Below are positions 52,501 through 61,966 of a stretch of 64,000 nucleotides of DNA, piece after piece. The stretch covers positions 7,144,607 through 7,208,606 of the forward strand of contig CAJINV010000004.1 of NCBI GenBank assembly GCA_905178155.1, given 5' to 3'. The DNA is from Amoebophrya sp. A120 (taxonomy: Eukaryota > Sar > Dinophyceae > Syndiniales > Amoebophryaceae). The notes beneath the pieces are model-generated. The model ran no database searches, had not been told where the DNA came from, and worked only from the letters and a program-made list of their open reading frames with translations. Made by a program: the position numbers and the translations under genes. How positions within the stretch are numbered: the stretch's first letter is position 1; every line of letters begins with the position of its first letter.

Positions 52501-54795
52501 GTACTCGCAGGAATCGCTGTTATGCATGACAAATCTCGTCCCGAAGGTAAAACAGCATTACAAATTTCATTTGTAATGCTGAGCTAATTTGTAATGCAAT
52601 TTAAACTAGTACGGTGGTTTTGCATTTCATACACGTTCCCGGGGTCGTAAATGTACTCCTGTTCCAAAACCATCGCCCGCATATGGCAGTGCACAAGTCC
52701 CCCTCCCCTCATTTGTAATGCAAAATATCAAATCCACACGTTGTCTCTAAGCACACTCCGCATGACAAATTTGGGAGCCTCGAACAGCACTACAATCCGC
52801 GTGCAGATTTGCCATGCGAAAACCACATTTCTGGCGTTGCTTGTATTGCCGTTCATGCTATACAAATGAGGGGGAGGGGGAGTTGTGCACCCTCATACCG
52901 CAACCCGTAGGGCGTCAACGTCAGCCGCCGCTGCGGTTTGCTGTTCTATGCTGTGCAAAAGTTTCGTACTCGTACTAATCGGAGTCGTGCATGACAGATC
53001 TTCTTTCTATACCTAAATCCGCATGCCAAATTTCCACTCTTCTTGAAGAGCCTTGTCATGCGATTTATACTAGTAGATATACTTTTGCGATGCCTATGTT
53101 CCCCGGAAAGACAAGTTTGTTCGCGTTGGCGTTCGCGGTGGCTAAGGCTTCTGTATTAAATGCAAATATGTCTGGGTCTAGAAGGTTGCAACTTGCCATG
53201 CTGATTCTGGATAGTGCAAAAATCTGTGTTGCAAGATTACCAAGAAAAGCTGTCCACTTTTGACCAAACTGAGAGGGGCCGGGATTTCTCATGCAGACGA
53301 GGCATGATAGAGGTCGGACAAAATCTGTCATGGTGGGTCACGTATGACAGACCTCACGCGTCAAGGAAAACCTGCATGACAAGTCTTCCAACCTTCACCC
53401 AGACATTTTTGCATTTGATATTCTGTCTGGTCGTACGACAACCCCGTGAACAGCAGCGGAACCGCCGTGCTGGTCACCGTCTTCGTGATTTGCGAAAAGT
53501 CCCACTCGCTCCAGCTTCCGTGGTCCGCTGCGGCGCCGGTGAAAACCGTGCCACTGTCGAAAAAGGTCAAATCGGACCGCACACACCAGGGGATAGACCC
53601 GTCCGCCGGACACGCGGTCGTCTCCGCCGTTGACGTGGTTGCGATTGTTGTGGTAGTAGTTGTGGTCGTAGAGCTCGTATGAAGTGCAAAAGCATCGCAC
53701 TACTAGAAGTATAAATTGCATTACAAGTTTCCTTAGCTGCATGTTGACAGATGAACAAATTTGTAATGCTGTTTTAGCTAAGGAAGGCGATTTGTCATGC
53801 ATGTCTGCAATTAGTACGAGTACGATACTATTTCATCTTTTGCAATGCATAACTCGTTGTGTTCACTGTCTCGTTGGTTCCAAACAAAAAAAACTCATCC
53901 GTCCTGGGAAACTTCGCCTTCAGCAACCCAGCTAATTTCAGTTTCTCCGCCTCTTCTTCCGCAGTCGCGTTTTTCGGCGGCACGATTTGTTTCGGCGGCG
54001 GCAGTATGCATTGCAAAAGTACTATCGCACTCGTACACGTATAAATGCATTACAAATTTCCTCAGCATGAGAAATAAAATTTGTATAATGCGGATTTAGC
54101 TTCAGAAAAAAATGTGTAATGCATGATTGCAATTACTACGAGTACTACGATACTTTTGCAATGCATAGGCAGCTGGACAAACCAGATGGCGCCGCGGTCC
54201 GTCGGAATCACTAGTTCGGTGCCGACGATGGTCAGTCCGCCGGGGAAGCCCTGGGCGGCGGGGAATTGCAGGGCAGGGGCGCGTTCATTCGGGTCTGCTG
54301 TGGATTTTGTCGTGACCTCGTAGCAACTACGGGGCTTCAAAAACGGCTTCGACAGTTGCCGCGACTGGATGTTGGGAGCTGCGAGGGGCGGGGAAGTGGG
54401 TGGTTTTTGAATTTGATATTGCTAGTGCACTAGCACCACAGTGACTACACAACAAAAAAGCGGAGTTTGTTCTGTCGTCCAAGTTCTCAAAGTGCCGAGA
54501 AAGACAAGATGAAGATCATGATGTTGAAAATGATTCAATAAAACGCGTCCAACCTTTCTTTACCATTAATCCAAGCCTCAGCTTCTGACTCCGCTTCGGC
54601 CTCCTCATTCCCGAAACTACTCCGAAATTCCTCCTGATGTTGACGTCGCACAATCGCGGCTGAGTGTGCGTGATGTGGTGCTAGGAGGAGACTTTCGATG
54701 ATCACACGACCGACGAAGGCCTTTACCCATTTTCGTCCTGTTGCTGGCCAGGTGACAGACGCGCGGCGCTTGACCGAGAAATAGGCCACCTCCAT
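49509..54795 (-). CDS. Large secreted or lumenal glycoprotein, possible beta-propeller (gene 2 of a pair)
   Basis: Modelled from ATG 54795 to the stop at 49509. Exon 1 (to about 54561) has a basic start and a hydrophobic stretch, AFVGRVIIESLLLAPHHAHSA, a plausible signal peptide. A GT-AG intron (AATG/gtaaag...ctcgcag/CTCCC) joins W-I-N-A-P-N-I-Q. Nine introners follow, all restoring frame. There are many N-glycosylation sequons (KNAT, TNET, VNNT, GNVT, NYT, ENST, SNAT, NNAS), a run of Thr (SSTTTTTTTT), and strand-like segments: GTELVIPTDRGAIWFVQLP, NNTDQVWLSVKDGAKLVCYD, RISAMAYNDGYLFVHMSPDG and LKDFTLFAVSDRERSLYAY. A helical repeat EKTVEVAGQAYDAAGQAYDAV sits mid-protein. I infer a secretory-pathway, possibly surface, beta-propeller. 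The 3' end could instead splice at gtgagt (about 49538) into another exon. Family not recognised. Confidence 0.68.
49661..49911. mobile_element. Introner family A, TSD cctct/ccgct
   Basis: A 251-bp element; duplications at 49656-49660 and 49912-49916 differ at one base. Excision gives R-Q-Q-R-L-G-L-G-I-G. Its interior closely matches the copy at 39615-39866. Confidence 0.85.
50342..50492. mobile_element. Introner family D, TSD ccagc
   Basis: A 151-bp element with exact ccagc copies (50337-50341, 50493-50497). Excision gives E-T-N-F-L-L-E-D-K-F-N-T. Nearly the same sequence and length as 31405-31555, so a recent burst is likely. Confidence 0.9.
50607..50759. mobile_element. Introner family B, TSD tttgc
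   Basis: A 153-bp element with exact tttgc copies (50602-50606, 50760-50764). Excision gives G-S-G-K-K-A-A-S-I-Y-V-Y. Confidence 0.89.
52482..52631. mobile_element. Introner family B, TSD cacgt
   Basis: A 150-bp element with exact cacgt copies (52477-52481, 52632-52636). Excision gives D-P-G-N-V-T-Q-L-P-A-G and so creates an N-glycosylation sequon across the junction. Confidence 0.89.
52682..52897. mobile_element. Introner, C/G-run arm type, TSD ccgca
   Basis: A 216-bp element with exact ccgca copies (52677-52681, 52898-52902). Arms are tatg...gtgcaca then ccccctcccc. Excision gives Y-G-L-R-A-M-V-L-E-Q. It resembles 8931-9252 in the pyrimidine run but differs in outer arms. Confidence 0.87.
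52947..53096. mobile_element. Introner family B, TSD tgttc
   Basis: A 150-bp element with exact tgttc copies (52942-52946, 53097-53101). One end reads gccta instead of gcata. Excision gives F-P-G-N-S-K-P-Q-R-R. Confidence 0.87.
53154..53420. mobile_element. Introner family A, TSD ttctg
   Basis: A 267-bp element with exact ttctg copies (53149-53153, 53421-53425). Excision gives Y-D-Q-T-E-A-L-A-T-A-N. Confidence 0.88.
53678..53851. mobile_element. Introner family B, TSD gctcg/actcg
   Basis: A 174-bp element; duplications at 53673-53677 and 53852-53856 differ at one base. One arm has a short extra tttcatc insertion. Excision gives V-N-T-T-S-S-T-T-T. Confidence 0.85.
54005..54169. mobile_element. 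Introner family B, TSD ggcag
   Basis: A 165-bp element with exact ggcag copies (54000-54004, 54170-54174). Excision gives F-V-Q-L-P-P-P-K-Q-I-V. Confidence 0.89.
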
Positions 54796-56483
54796 GATCT
54801 TCTACTTGTACTACTTTTCGCGGCCAGTCGTGAAGGAGCACGACCTACTGAGCCGCTGTGATTTCTCGTAGTGAAGAAATTGGGTTTACGTTGTTGAGAA
54901 GATGCGCCGCAAGAAGAACACGATCGTCCTAATCCCGTCGACATCTCGAAGCCCATCTGCCACCAACTGCCTTCATCAAGACTGCCAGTGGGCTCGGCCT
55001 CCGCAGGAAGCTCCTGCGGCACTTCCCAACCGCTCGGTGGGAGAGCGGAGTGGCTGCTGCAGCCTTCTTCCCTAGAAGCGGATGCGGAGTTCTGTTCACA
55101 TCATGTTGACGGGTTTGGTTTACAGATCAATTTGAAAAATGACACTCACTGAATTCCAGACACGTTGTTTTTTGGCTGGTTCGCACTTACAGCAAGTACA
55201 GCCACAGAGTGTCCACAACCTCTTATCGTGGCTCTTCGCCTGCGCTTCGTGGAAGAAGCCTGTCTCGGCGGCGCTCTCAACTTGGAAGAAATAACGATAC
55301 CAGGAGAAAAACAAGTGAACCCCCTGAAAAACAGACGAATGATGAACGCGGATGAGAGATACACTCTCCACTGATAAATTTGAACAACGAGAAAGGAAAT
55401 GTCGTGTATTTAAAAGCTTCTCATGCTTTTAGTCTTTTTTTACCGTGCCTGCATCGTAGCTTCAAGTGCCGACTGATGTAAGTACTTACCCGCTAGCTAA
55501 TATGGCTATTGCTATTTGTCTCCGTTGCCCGATATTGCCCTGTGTGATAAAGATCTGTACATGTTGTTCTTCTTGTACTTGGCGACCGTACCACCCATGG
55601 TTTTTTGGGTACAACTATCTAACGGTGCCTGCCAAGAAGGCTGTTGCCCTCCTCGTCCGAGTATGATACTCATCCCAAAGGGAAAGGACAACAACTTCTT
55701 TTTACTCTCAGACCATGAGCGTGTCGTACCGGCGCATAATTGTTGTTAGTGGAAATCAAAGTCTCCTACCAAGTCAGTGGAAATCAAAAATTCCTCTCGT
55801 AGTTCCGGTAGTTTCCATTTTTCGTGATATAAATTCTACAAACTTGATTTTACACAAAAGAACTACGATTCAAACCTCATCTTGCACTTCGTTTCAAAAC
55901 AACAAGGATATGCTACTTCTTTGATTTAAAAAAGTAGAAATAGAAAAACCATTTACGCTCAAGATTAGCAATCATACAAAATCATACAGAAGTAGTTGAG
56001 AGTGGCCTAAGCCTAACCTAAACTCGAACCAAGTGATAGTGATGCAAAAGACAAAATACCTCCAGGATATGTAGAAAAAGATCAGCATAAAATTTTGATG
56101 TTTTTGTTCAACTTCAAACTCTACTGAGTCTGAATGGTCTGTTGAAGACACCATAAAGAACGATGGCGACAAGAGTTGCATACTTGTAGATGTAGAAATT
56201 TTCAAAGTTATAACGATAAATCTTACACTAAAACTGCATCAAACTCTAACTTTTCCATAAATATCCCTTTCAACTACAAGCAAATCACAAACTGAAAAAG
56301 AACGTTTCTCAAAATCAGGATTTCAATCTCTTACGCTCCTGATGGCAGCACCAGCGTCTTCGCTACTAGCGTCGTGTTGCTTGATTATAACCAATCGGAT
56401 TTGGAAAAAAAAGTATAGATTAATACAATAGGATTACTTTTATAAGTCTTTTCTGCCCTTTCTTGCAAGAATTGCTGTCGCGC
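54796..56483. other. Intergenic, with first cassette flank (55405-56096)
   Basis: 54796-55400 has only short open frames, some possibly upstream leader of the neighbouring minus-strand gene. 55405-56096 is a conserved flank repeated at 58103-58765. 56097-56483 shows nothing. Confidence 0.65.
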
Positions 56484-57443
56484 TCATGATGCTGGTCGCG
56501 GCTGCGGCGATCCAGGTCCGCCACAACCGGCAGTGCGAATTTGGTCGAGGGCAGCCAACCACTCAGGCCCGTCGCGCGGCAGCAATTTTCCCTCGTTGTC
56601 CCACGGACCACGAAAGAGGCGCAGCACCGCCGGCAGTGCGTTCCAGTCGTCCCGCAAATCAAAAATGCCCGACCGCAGCGCATGATACGCCATGTCTTGC
56701 TGTGCATCTTCCGGCAGGGCCAAAAATTGTTCCAACGACAATTCGCGGCGAGCCACTAGGTCTTTCACGCACCGGAGCTCGAACTCCGCGAGCCGCTCAG
56801 CCTTCGGTAACGCGCCCGAGCTCCGCGCATCCAGGACATTCCTCATGTCTCTCTTCGCTTCTTCCGGCAGGGCGCGAAATTTTTCTGCAGTGTTGATGAT
56901 TCCATCGGGCTTCAATAAATGCATCACCACGTCCCGGCTTTTCTTTATGTATAAAGGCAGAGCCGCAAACTCGTCCCACGACAATTCACCGTGAATCGCC
57001 GCGTCTTGCACACGAAAAATAGCATCCCTTTGCACGACGTTGTCCGGCAAGCCGGGAAAAAACGCTGTGGTCGACCTCCTGAGAGCAACGTCGGTGTTCG
57101 CCTGCCGGTCGTGGTTATCTCTTATCTTTCTGCTGGCCGCGCGACTGTCTGCACCTGGGTGATCGCCGCGTTTCGATTTACACAGGAAGGATCCGATGCG
57201 TCCCCAATTTGCAGCCATCACCGCATCTTCCGGTAGTGCCACATCTTCATCCGGCACTGCAACTGCAGCTTCCCGCTGCAGTCGGAACGGTCGCTCCAGA
57301 CTGCCCCAGTCGGAACTGTCCGCCCGTACTGCTCGATGCCGGATCTTCACGGCGTCGACTCGTCCAGGACGGCAGAAAGATGCTGCGAGCCAAGTCGCAG
57401 GGTAGAGGAGAGAAACCGCTGCAACACGGGAGGAGGACAGCAT
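56484..57443 (-). CDS. Secreted protein with ALPE-type repeats
   Basis: About 319 residues, one exon. I chose ATG 57443 because MLSSSRVAAVSLLYPATWLA is a convincing signal peptide; an ATG at 57488 would place 15 residues before it. After the leader comes a basic, Arg-rich segment (KIRHRAVRADSSDWGSLERP). Then 30-37-residue repeats follow, built around a phrase such as W-D-E-F-A-A-L-P, E-K-F-R-A-L-P-E-E-A-K-R-D-M, L-E-Q-F-L-A-L-P-E-D-A-Q-Q-D-M and D-D-W-N-A-L-P. At least four repeats are visible. The pattern suggests a helical-repeat scaffold. Possibly an effector or surface protein (inference from leader, repeats and the duplicated surroundings). Family not recognised. Confidence 0.78.
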   Translation of the reverse strand: MLSSSRVAAVSLLYPATWLAASFCRPGRVDAVKIRHRAVRADSSDWGSLERPFRLQREAAVAVPDEDVALPEDAVMAANWGRIGSFLCKSKRGDHPGADSRAASRKIRDNHDRQANTDVALRRSTTAFFPGLPDNVVQRDAIFRVQDAAIHGELSWDEFAALPLYIKKSRDVVMHLLKPDGIINTAEKFRALPEEAKRDMRNVLDARSSGALPKAERLAEFELRCVKDLVARRELSLEQFLALPEDAQQDMAYHALRSGIFDLRDDWNALPAVLRLFRGPWDNEGKLLPRDGPEWLAALDQIRTAGCGGPGSPQPRPAS

Positions 57444-58765
57444 GACTGTTTGGAAATGGAAATGTAGACGCCCGATGAAATAAACCAAGCACTAGAAAAA
57501 CACGATCCAGCACGAGCACTAGCAACACTGGTAATGAATTGCGTGTGCGCTTCTCAAGATGAGCGGGATGAAAACCAAATTGAAATTAATATATGAAAGT
57601 CTAAGTAGTTCTTTCACTTCTTAATAGTTCTTGATTTCTTTCGTTTTTCCTTCTAGTTCTGGTTGATGTGCTTTGAAATGAAAAATAAGCATAAACGGAG
57701 CAGCAAGTTAGTATTTTACAGAAAAGTAGAAAACACTTCTAGTGTAGACTGCTGAGGGATGTTGAGGTGGGAAAGTATGAGTAGGTGTGGGTTCATTTTC
57801 GATCGTCATCGTCAGTTTGATTTGTCGACGAGGCATTCGGAGGAGAGTAATATTTCTGCACTGGATCGTCGTGATCTTCCTCTTCATCTGATCGTGATCC
57901 TTGGAGATGACTACGACTAGGACAAACAAGACAATGTCAAAACAGCGACAACGGACCAAGTTCTCTTTTCGGACGAGGGATTTTTGATTTGTTCGATTGG
58001 AACGCATAGGATCATCTTCATCTTTATATCATGCTGCAGATCTGCAAAAATACATGACTGTTGGAGCATTTGCAACGAGAAGAGAACGATTGGAGATGCA
58101 AAAATATTTAAAAGCTTCTCAGGATCCGGAGCTTTTAGTCTTGTTTTTATTCTGTGCCTACATCGTAGCTTCAAGTGCCGAAGGATGCGAGTAGTTACTC
58201 ACTGGCCAGTATGGCTATGATTTCTATTTCTCTTCGTTGCCTGATACTATCCTGTGTAATAGCTTCGCACATGTTGTACTGGGCGACCGTGCCATAGTCT
58301 TTTGGGTACCATCTAACGGTGCCTGCCAAGAATGCTGTTGCCCTCCTCCAAGCATAATACTCATCTTTAAGGACAACAACTTCTATAGACCATGAGCACT
58401 ATATCGCACGGATTGTAGTTATAAAACGTCAAGATTATTTCGTCTACAGAGTAAAAATTGAAATTCCCTCTTGTTGTCGTTCCGGTTCCCATTTTTCGTG
58501 ATAGAATCATACAAATTTGAAAAAAATTATAAATTGCGATTCGTTTCAAAACAAGTACAAAGACACGTTACTTTTTTGATTCGAAAAAGAAAAACCACTC
58601 ACGCTCAAGAGTACACCTACAGGGAGCAATATTACAAAAGCCAGCAGTAGTTGAAGGTGGCCGAACCTAAACTCGAACTCCGTGATCATGCGACAGTAAT
58701 GCATGAGACAAAATACGACCCTCAGCCTATCCCTATGTAAAAACAAAAAGATCAGCATAAAATTT
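57444..58765. other. Cassette spacer: 5' flank copy, then 3' flank copy
   Basis: 57669-57838 resembles 60831-61016 (shared gtgctttgaaatgaaaaataa, gtcagtttgatt and gatgaggtg-like blocks) and lies upstream of the secreted gene. 58103-58765 is the second 3' flank. No coding sequence supported. Confidence 0.75.
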
Positions 58766-60635
58766 CTATTTGTCGCTGCAGGGGCCCCCTCGCAATAGGG
58801 CCGGCACGTCAACGCCCAACTCTTCCTGGTAGTGCTCAAATCTTTCAGACATCGCTTTGTACGCGTCCATGCTCTTCAACTTTCTAATGAGCTCCACTTC
58901 CGTGACGGTAGGTTTTGCTTTTTGGAGTTCTCTAGCAAACTCCTCCAGTATTGCCCACTTCTTCCAGCCTGTCTCCGACATACGCATTCGCTGGCTGCCC
59001 CAATCTTTAGGTTTTTCCAAACGGGAAGAAGAGGCCGCCAATGCGGGCACGAGGACGCTGTGGACGAAGTGAAGGCTTTCGCTTTGACCTTGTTCCGCTG
59101 AGGGCGAGGAAATTAAAGGTACGAACCCCATCTTGGCCCAGAAAACATGGGCATCGCGCACGGCATCCAAGTGTAGATCCGAAATGCCGGCTCGGAGCGG
59201 AGATCTTGATCTTCCCATTCGCATTTCTGCAAGACAAGAACCCGACGCCATCTCTTCGCAGCTGTCGATGTCGTGTGGTTGTTGAGCAGGCTTGTGAAGA
59301 GCGTAGTTCATGATTCTCAACATGAAGAGGAGCCCGGCGCCGTTTCCCGATTCCTCGGCTGCCACGTTGCCGATTTTCAAAATGCCGTCATCTTTTTGCC
59401 CGCAGCCACATCCACCCTCGCTTGTCTGTGCTGTCTGCCGCGTCTGGCGCGGCTCTATCCACTCTTCAAGAACTAGGTTAGAAACTTGGAACTTCCACTC
59501 TTCATCCTGATCCACGTCCAGCAATCTTTTACCATCTTGATTCCGTTTGAAGTTCTTGATCCTGAAGGGCTTCGTCAAAAGTGCTCTGTCCAACATCGAC
59601 CTTGACCTCCGCGGCGCCTGCTCAAGAACAGATGTGGTCCTCGCAGTTGCACTTGAACTACAACTACCCGAAGCAGGTTCAACATCACCGTCGACGTCAA
59701 ACTGCAGCAGATACGGAGAGCCTTGGCGGCCCAGCTGCATCCTACACGGGCCTGCGTTCCAGTTCTTCAAGTTCTCCTTGTGGAAAACTTGCAGCCACGG
59801 CGATTTCGCGACCACCGCTGGGATTTTCCAGATTGTGATGCGACCAGGAGTTGTACCGATGCTGGCGGTCGTGTACAACAGGTTTTCAACTTGCTTTTGT
59901 TCTTCCACTTGATGTTGGTTATCTACTTCCGGCGCTTCATCGTCTTTATTCACCTCACTATTGTTCTCCCCGAGGACCCCAAAATTATCCTGTGCAAAAG
60001 TATCGTACTCGTAGTAATTGCATTTATGCATTACAAATTTTTTTCCGAAGGTAAATCCGCATGACAAATTTTATTTCTCATGCTGAGGAAATTTGTAATG
60101 CATCTATACGAGTACCACGATACTTTTGCAATGCATAAAAGTGATGCATCCCCAATACCATGTCGAGCTGTTCCTTCGTCACGCCCAAAAAGCTATCGTC
60201 TTCCTCGTGCTTGATGTCCCCTTGTAGTTTCATCCGTGGCTTTTCATCGTCCACCTCGAAACGCCGAACAAGGCTGGCTTCTGGGCTAACGTAGAGTAAC
60301 CGGGGTCCTTTGCACAGGTGGTGGACAAAGTTGTCGCGCTCTTCAACGCTTGCAACTTCGGCGCCGAAAAACGTAGCAGGAGCTTCATCTCCGCTGTCGC
60401 TGTCCTCTCGTGTAGGACTGGGCGGGTCGTTCGGGTTTTTCTTGAGCTTAAGGTTAATTCTGTGCCATCCTGATCCTCCTGCTCTCTGGGCGGGATCGCC
60501 CGAAGAAGAACTTGCTCCGGGCCCGGCAGTTGCACCGCTAGAAGAAGCAGTGGAAACAACAGCCAGACCAGCAATACACCACACGGCATGCAGGCAGAAG
60601 AACCCGCTGGTCGTCGTGGGGTATAGTCGTGCCAT
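58766..60635 (-). CDS. Secreted protein, unrecognised (2 exons)
   Basis: Start 60635: M-A-R-L-Y-P-T-T-T-S-G-F-F-C-L-H-A-V-W-C, continuing I-A-G-L-A-V-V-S-T-A-S-S, a clear signal peptide. A Gly/Ser/Ala linker follows, then a charged region (KLKKNPNDPPSPTREDSDSG). An introner interrupts at ...V-L-G-M-H-H-F / G-V-L-G-E-N-N. The second exon has strand-like segments (GRITIWKIPAVVAKSPWLQV; PFRIKNFKRNQDGKRLLDVD), a Cys-rich GGCGCGQKD, and a helical C-terminus ending LGVDVPALLRGGPCSDK. About 570 residues. It is not similar to the neighbouring secreted protein although both genes sit between the same duplicated flanks. Function unknown. Confidence 0.78.
59986..60137. mobile_element. Introner family B, TSD aaaat/aaagt
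   Basis: A 152-bp element; duplications at 59981-59985 and 60138-60142 differ at one base. Excision gives M-H-H-F-G-V-L-G-E-N-N. It is the only introner in the cassette array. Confidence 0.87.
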
Positions 60636-61110
60636 TCTATTTTTTTTTCATCCTTGTTGAATCGCTCTCAAACCAAAAATGCTCTGATACTGCTGTGAAT
60701 AAAATATGGCTCAACGACGACTTTGGTCTTCGCGGAAATTAGTGATGTCCATCCCACTACGTAAAAGGAATTTTACAGTCACAATAAAATACTAAATCTA
60801 AGCCTTTGAGTCTCGTTCTTCTTCTTCCTAGTGCTTTGAAATGAAAAATAAACCCTATTGCTGTTAAGTCGAGCAGCGAAACAAGCATACAGAAATCTGT
60901 TGTGTTGTAAATTGCTGGGCGATCATGTTGATGAGGTGAAAATATTAAAGTGTGTGTCTCTATTCCTTCGATCATCCTCGTCAGTTTGATTCATACACTT
61001 TTTCTCGAGGAGCCGCCTTCCCGAAGTCGCGAAAGGACCACCAGTGGACGAACACAAACGAGATCTTCTTTCTATTGTTCGCCTCTCCTGGTCCTATGTA
61101 TACGTCTAGT

Positions 61111-61173
61111 AATCTAGATTTGACTGAGGACGAGCCCTGTATTACAGGGCTCGTCCTCAGTCAAATCTAGATT
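61111..61173. repeat. Perfect palindrome, 31-bp arms, 1-nt spacer
   Basis: Arms 61111-61141 and 61143-61173 are exact reverse complements around a single T at 61142. The arms start aatctagatttgactgagga. Pairing extends a few bases further with one gap. Such a structure could extrude as a cruciform or fold as a long RNA hairpin. Confidence 0.93.
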
Positions 61174-61744
61174 TACTGGTACAACTCCCACGCCGCGAGA
61201 ACGAGATCAGCATCAATTTCCGATCAGCATTATTTATATTTTCCGATCAGCATATCGTCGCCTAGCGGCACACAATTTCAATTGTAGTTGTGAGTAGAAA
61301 TTAAAGTAGTTCCCACTCGTTGTTCAACATTCCAAATAATCACGCAAACTCGAACAAAACTACGACTCAAACATGATAATCCAATCTAAACTCGAGCTCA
61401 CACTCAGTGATGCGATGCATGAGAAACACACCAGCGCCTTCAGGCTGGCTAAAAAGATCAGCATGAGCTTTTGGTTATTTTTCGCTTCAACCTTGAAGCG
61501 GAAAACAGGACATCATACGAGAGATGCCATATAGGTGCTTCTAGAGCTTGATTCAAACAACCATGTGCCGCGGTAAAGAATACTACAGTGAGAGCAATCT
61601 TACAAAATGCAGGCATTAGCAGTAAAAGGTGGGCCAATCTAAACAAAAAGATCCGCAAAAGCGTTCGGTGTTTCGCTGCAACCTTGAAGCGATAAAAAAC
61701 GCGTATAAAAGATAAAAGATCTCGCCATGCTGGTGGTGCTAGGT

Positions 61745-61966
61745 CTACCTTCTGCTTCTACTGAACAGATTTATATATTGTTGTTCTTGTTCCGCCCCCG
61801 AATAAATACTATTTAAGTTCCCCGCTGATGTGGTCGCCAAGAATCCAAAGAACGCCTGCCAGCGGTAACTATTTTTCTTCGCACAGCGGCCGGCAATCAT
61901 TTTGACAGTTACGACGTCCACCCGGCTTGTTCTGAGAATCACCAAAACGGCAATCACGATCTTCAT
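61745..61966 (-). CDS. Possible small secreted protein, third cassette
   Basis: 73 residues. The N-terminus MKIVIAVLVILRTSRVDVV is hydrophobic enough for a signal peptide, and the ORF occupies the place expected for a third member of the cassette array. No similarity to its neighbours and no other support. It may be a remnant or chance. Confidence 0.3.
   Translation of the reverse strand: MKIVIAVLVILRTSRVDVVTVKMIAGRCAKKNSYRWQAFFGFLATTSAGNLNSIYSGAEQEQQYINLFSRSRR

Larger units (their letters stand above)
55405..58765. repeat. Duplicated 3' flank of two secreted-protein genes
   Basis: 55405-56096 and 58103-58765 align over about 680 bp at roughly 75-80% by eye. Shared blocks include tttaaaagcttctca, catcgtagcttcaagtgccga, atctaacggtgcctgccaag, gaccatgagc, ccatttttcgtgat, cctaaactcgaac and aaaagatcagcataaaattt. 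The second copy ends exactly at a stop codon (58766). A shorter third copy lies at about 61330-61475. Confidence 0.88.
57669..61016. repeat. Duplicated 5' flank of the secreted-protein genes
   Basis: 57669-57838 and 60831-61016 are alike but more diverged than the 3' flanks. Each lies about 200-230 bp upstream of a secreted-protein start codon, so the whole cassette, including its likely promoter, was duplicated. Confidence 0.7.

Noticed and set aside
37329-54795. One giant gene covering both propeller-like ORF sets
   Set aside because: Possible but less simple: the upstream set has its own in-frame stop after a strand-like segment, and 6.7 kb of repeats lie between.
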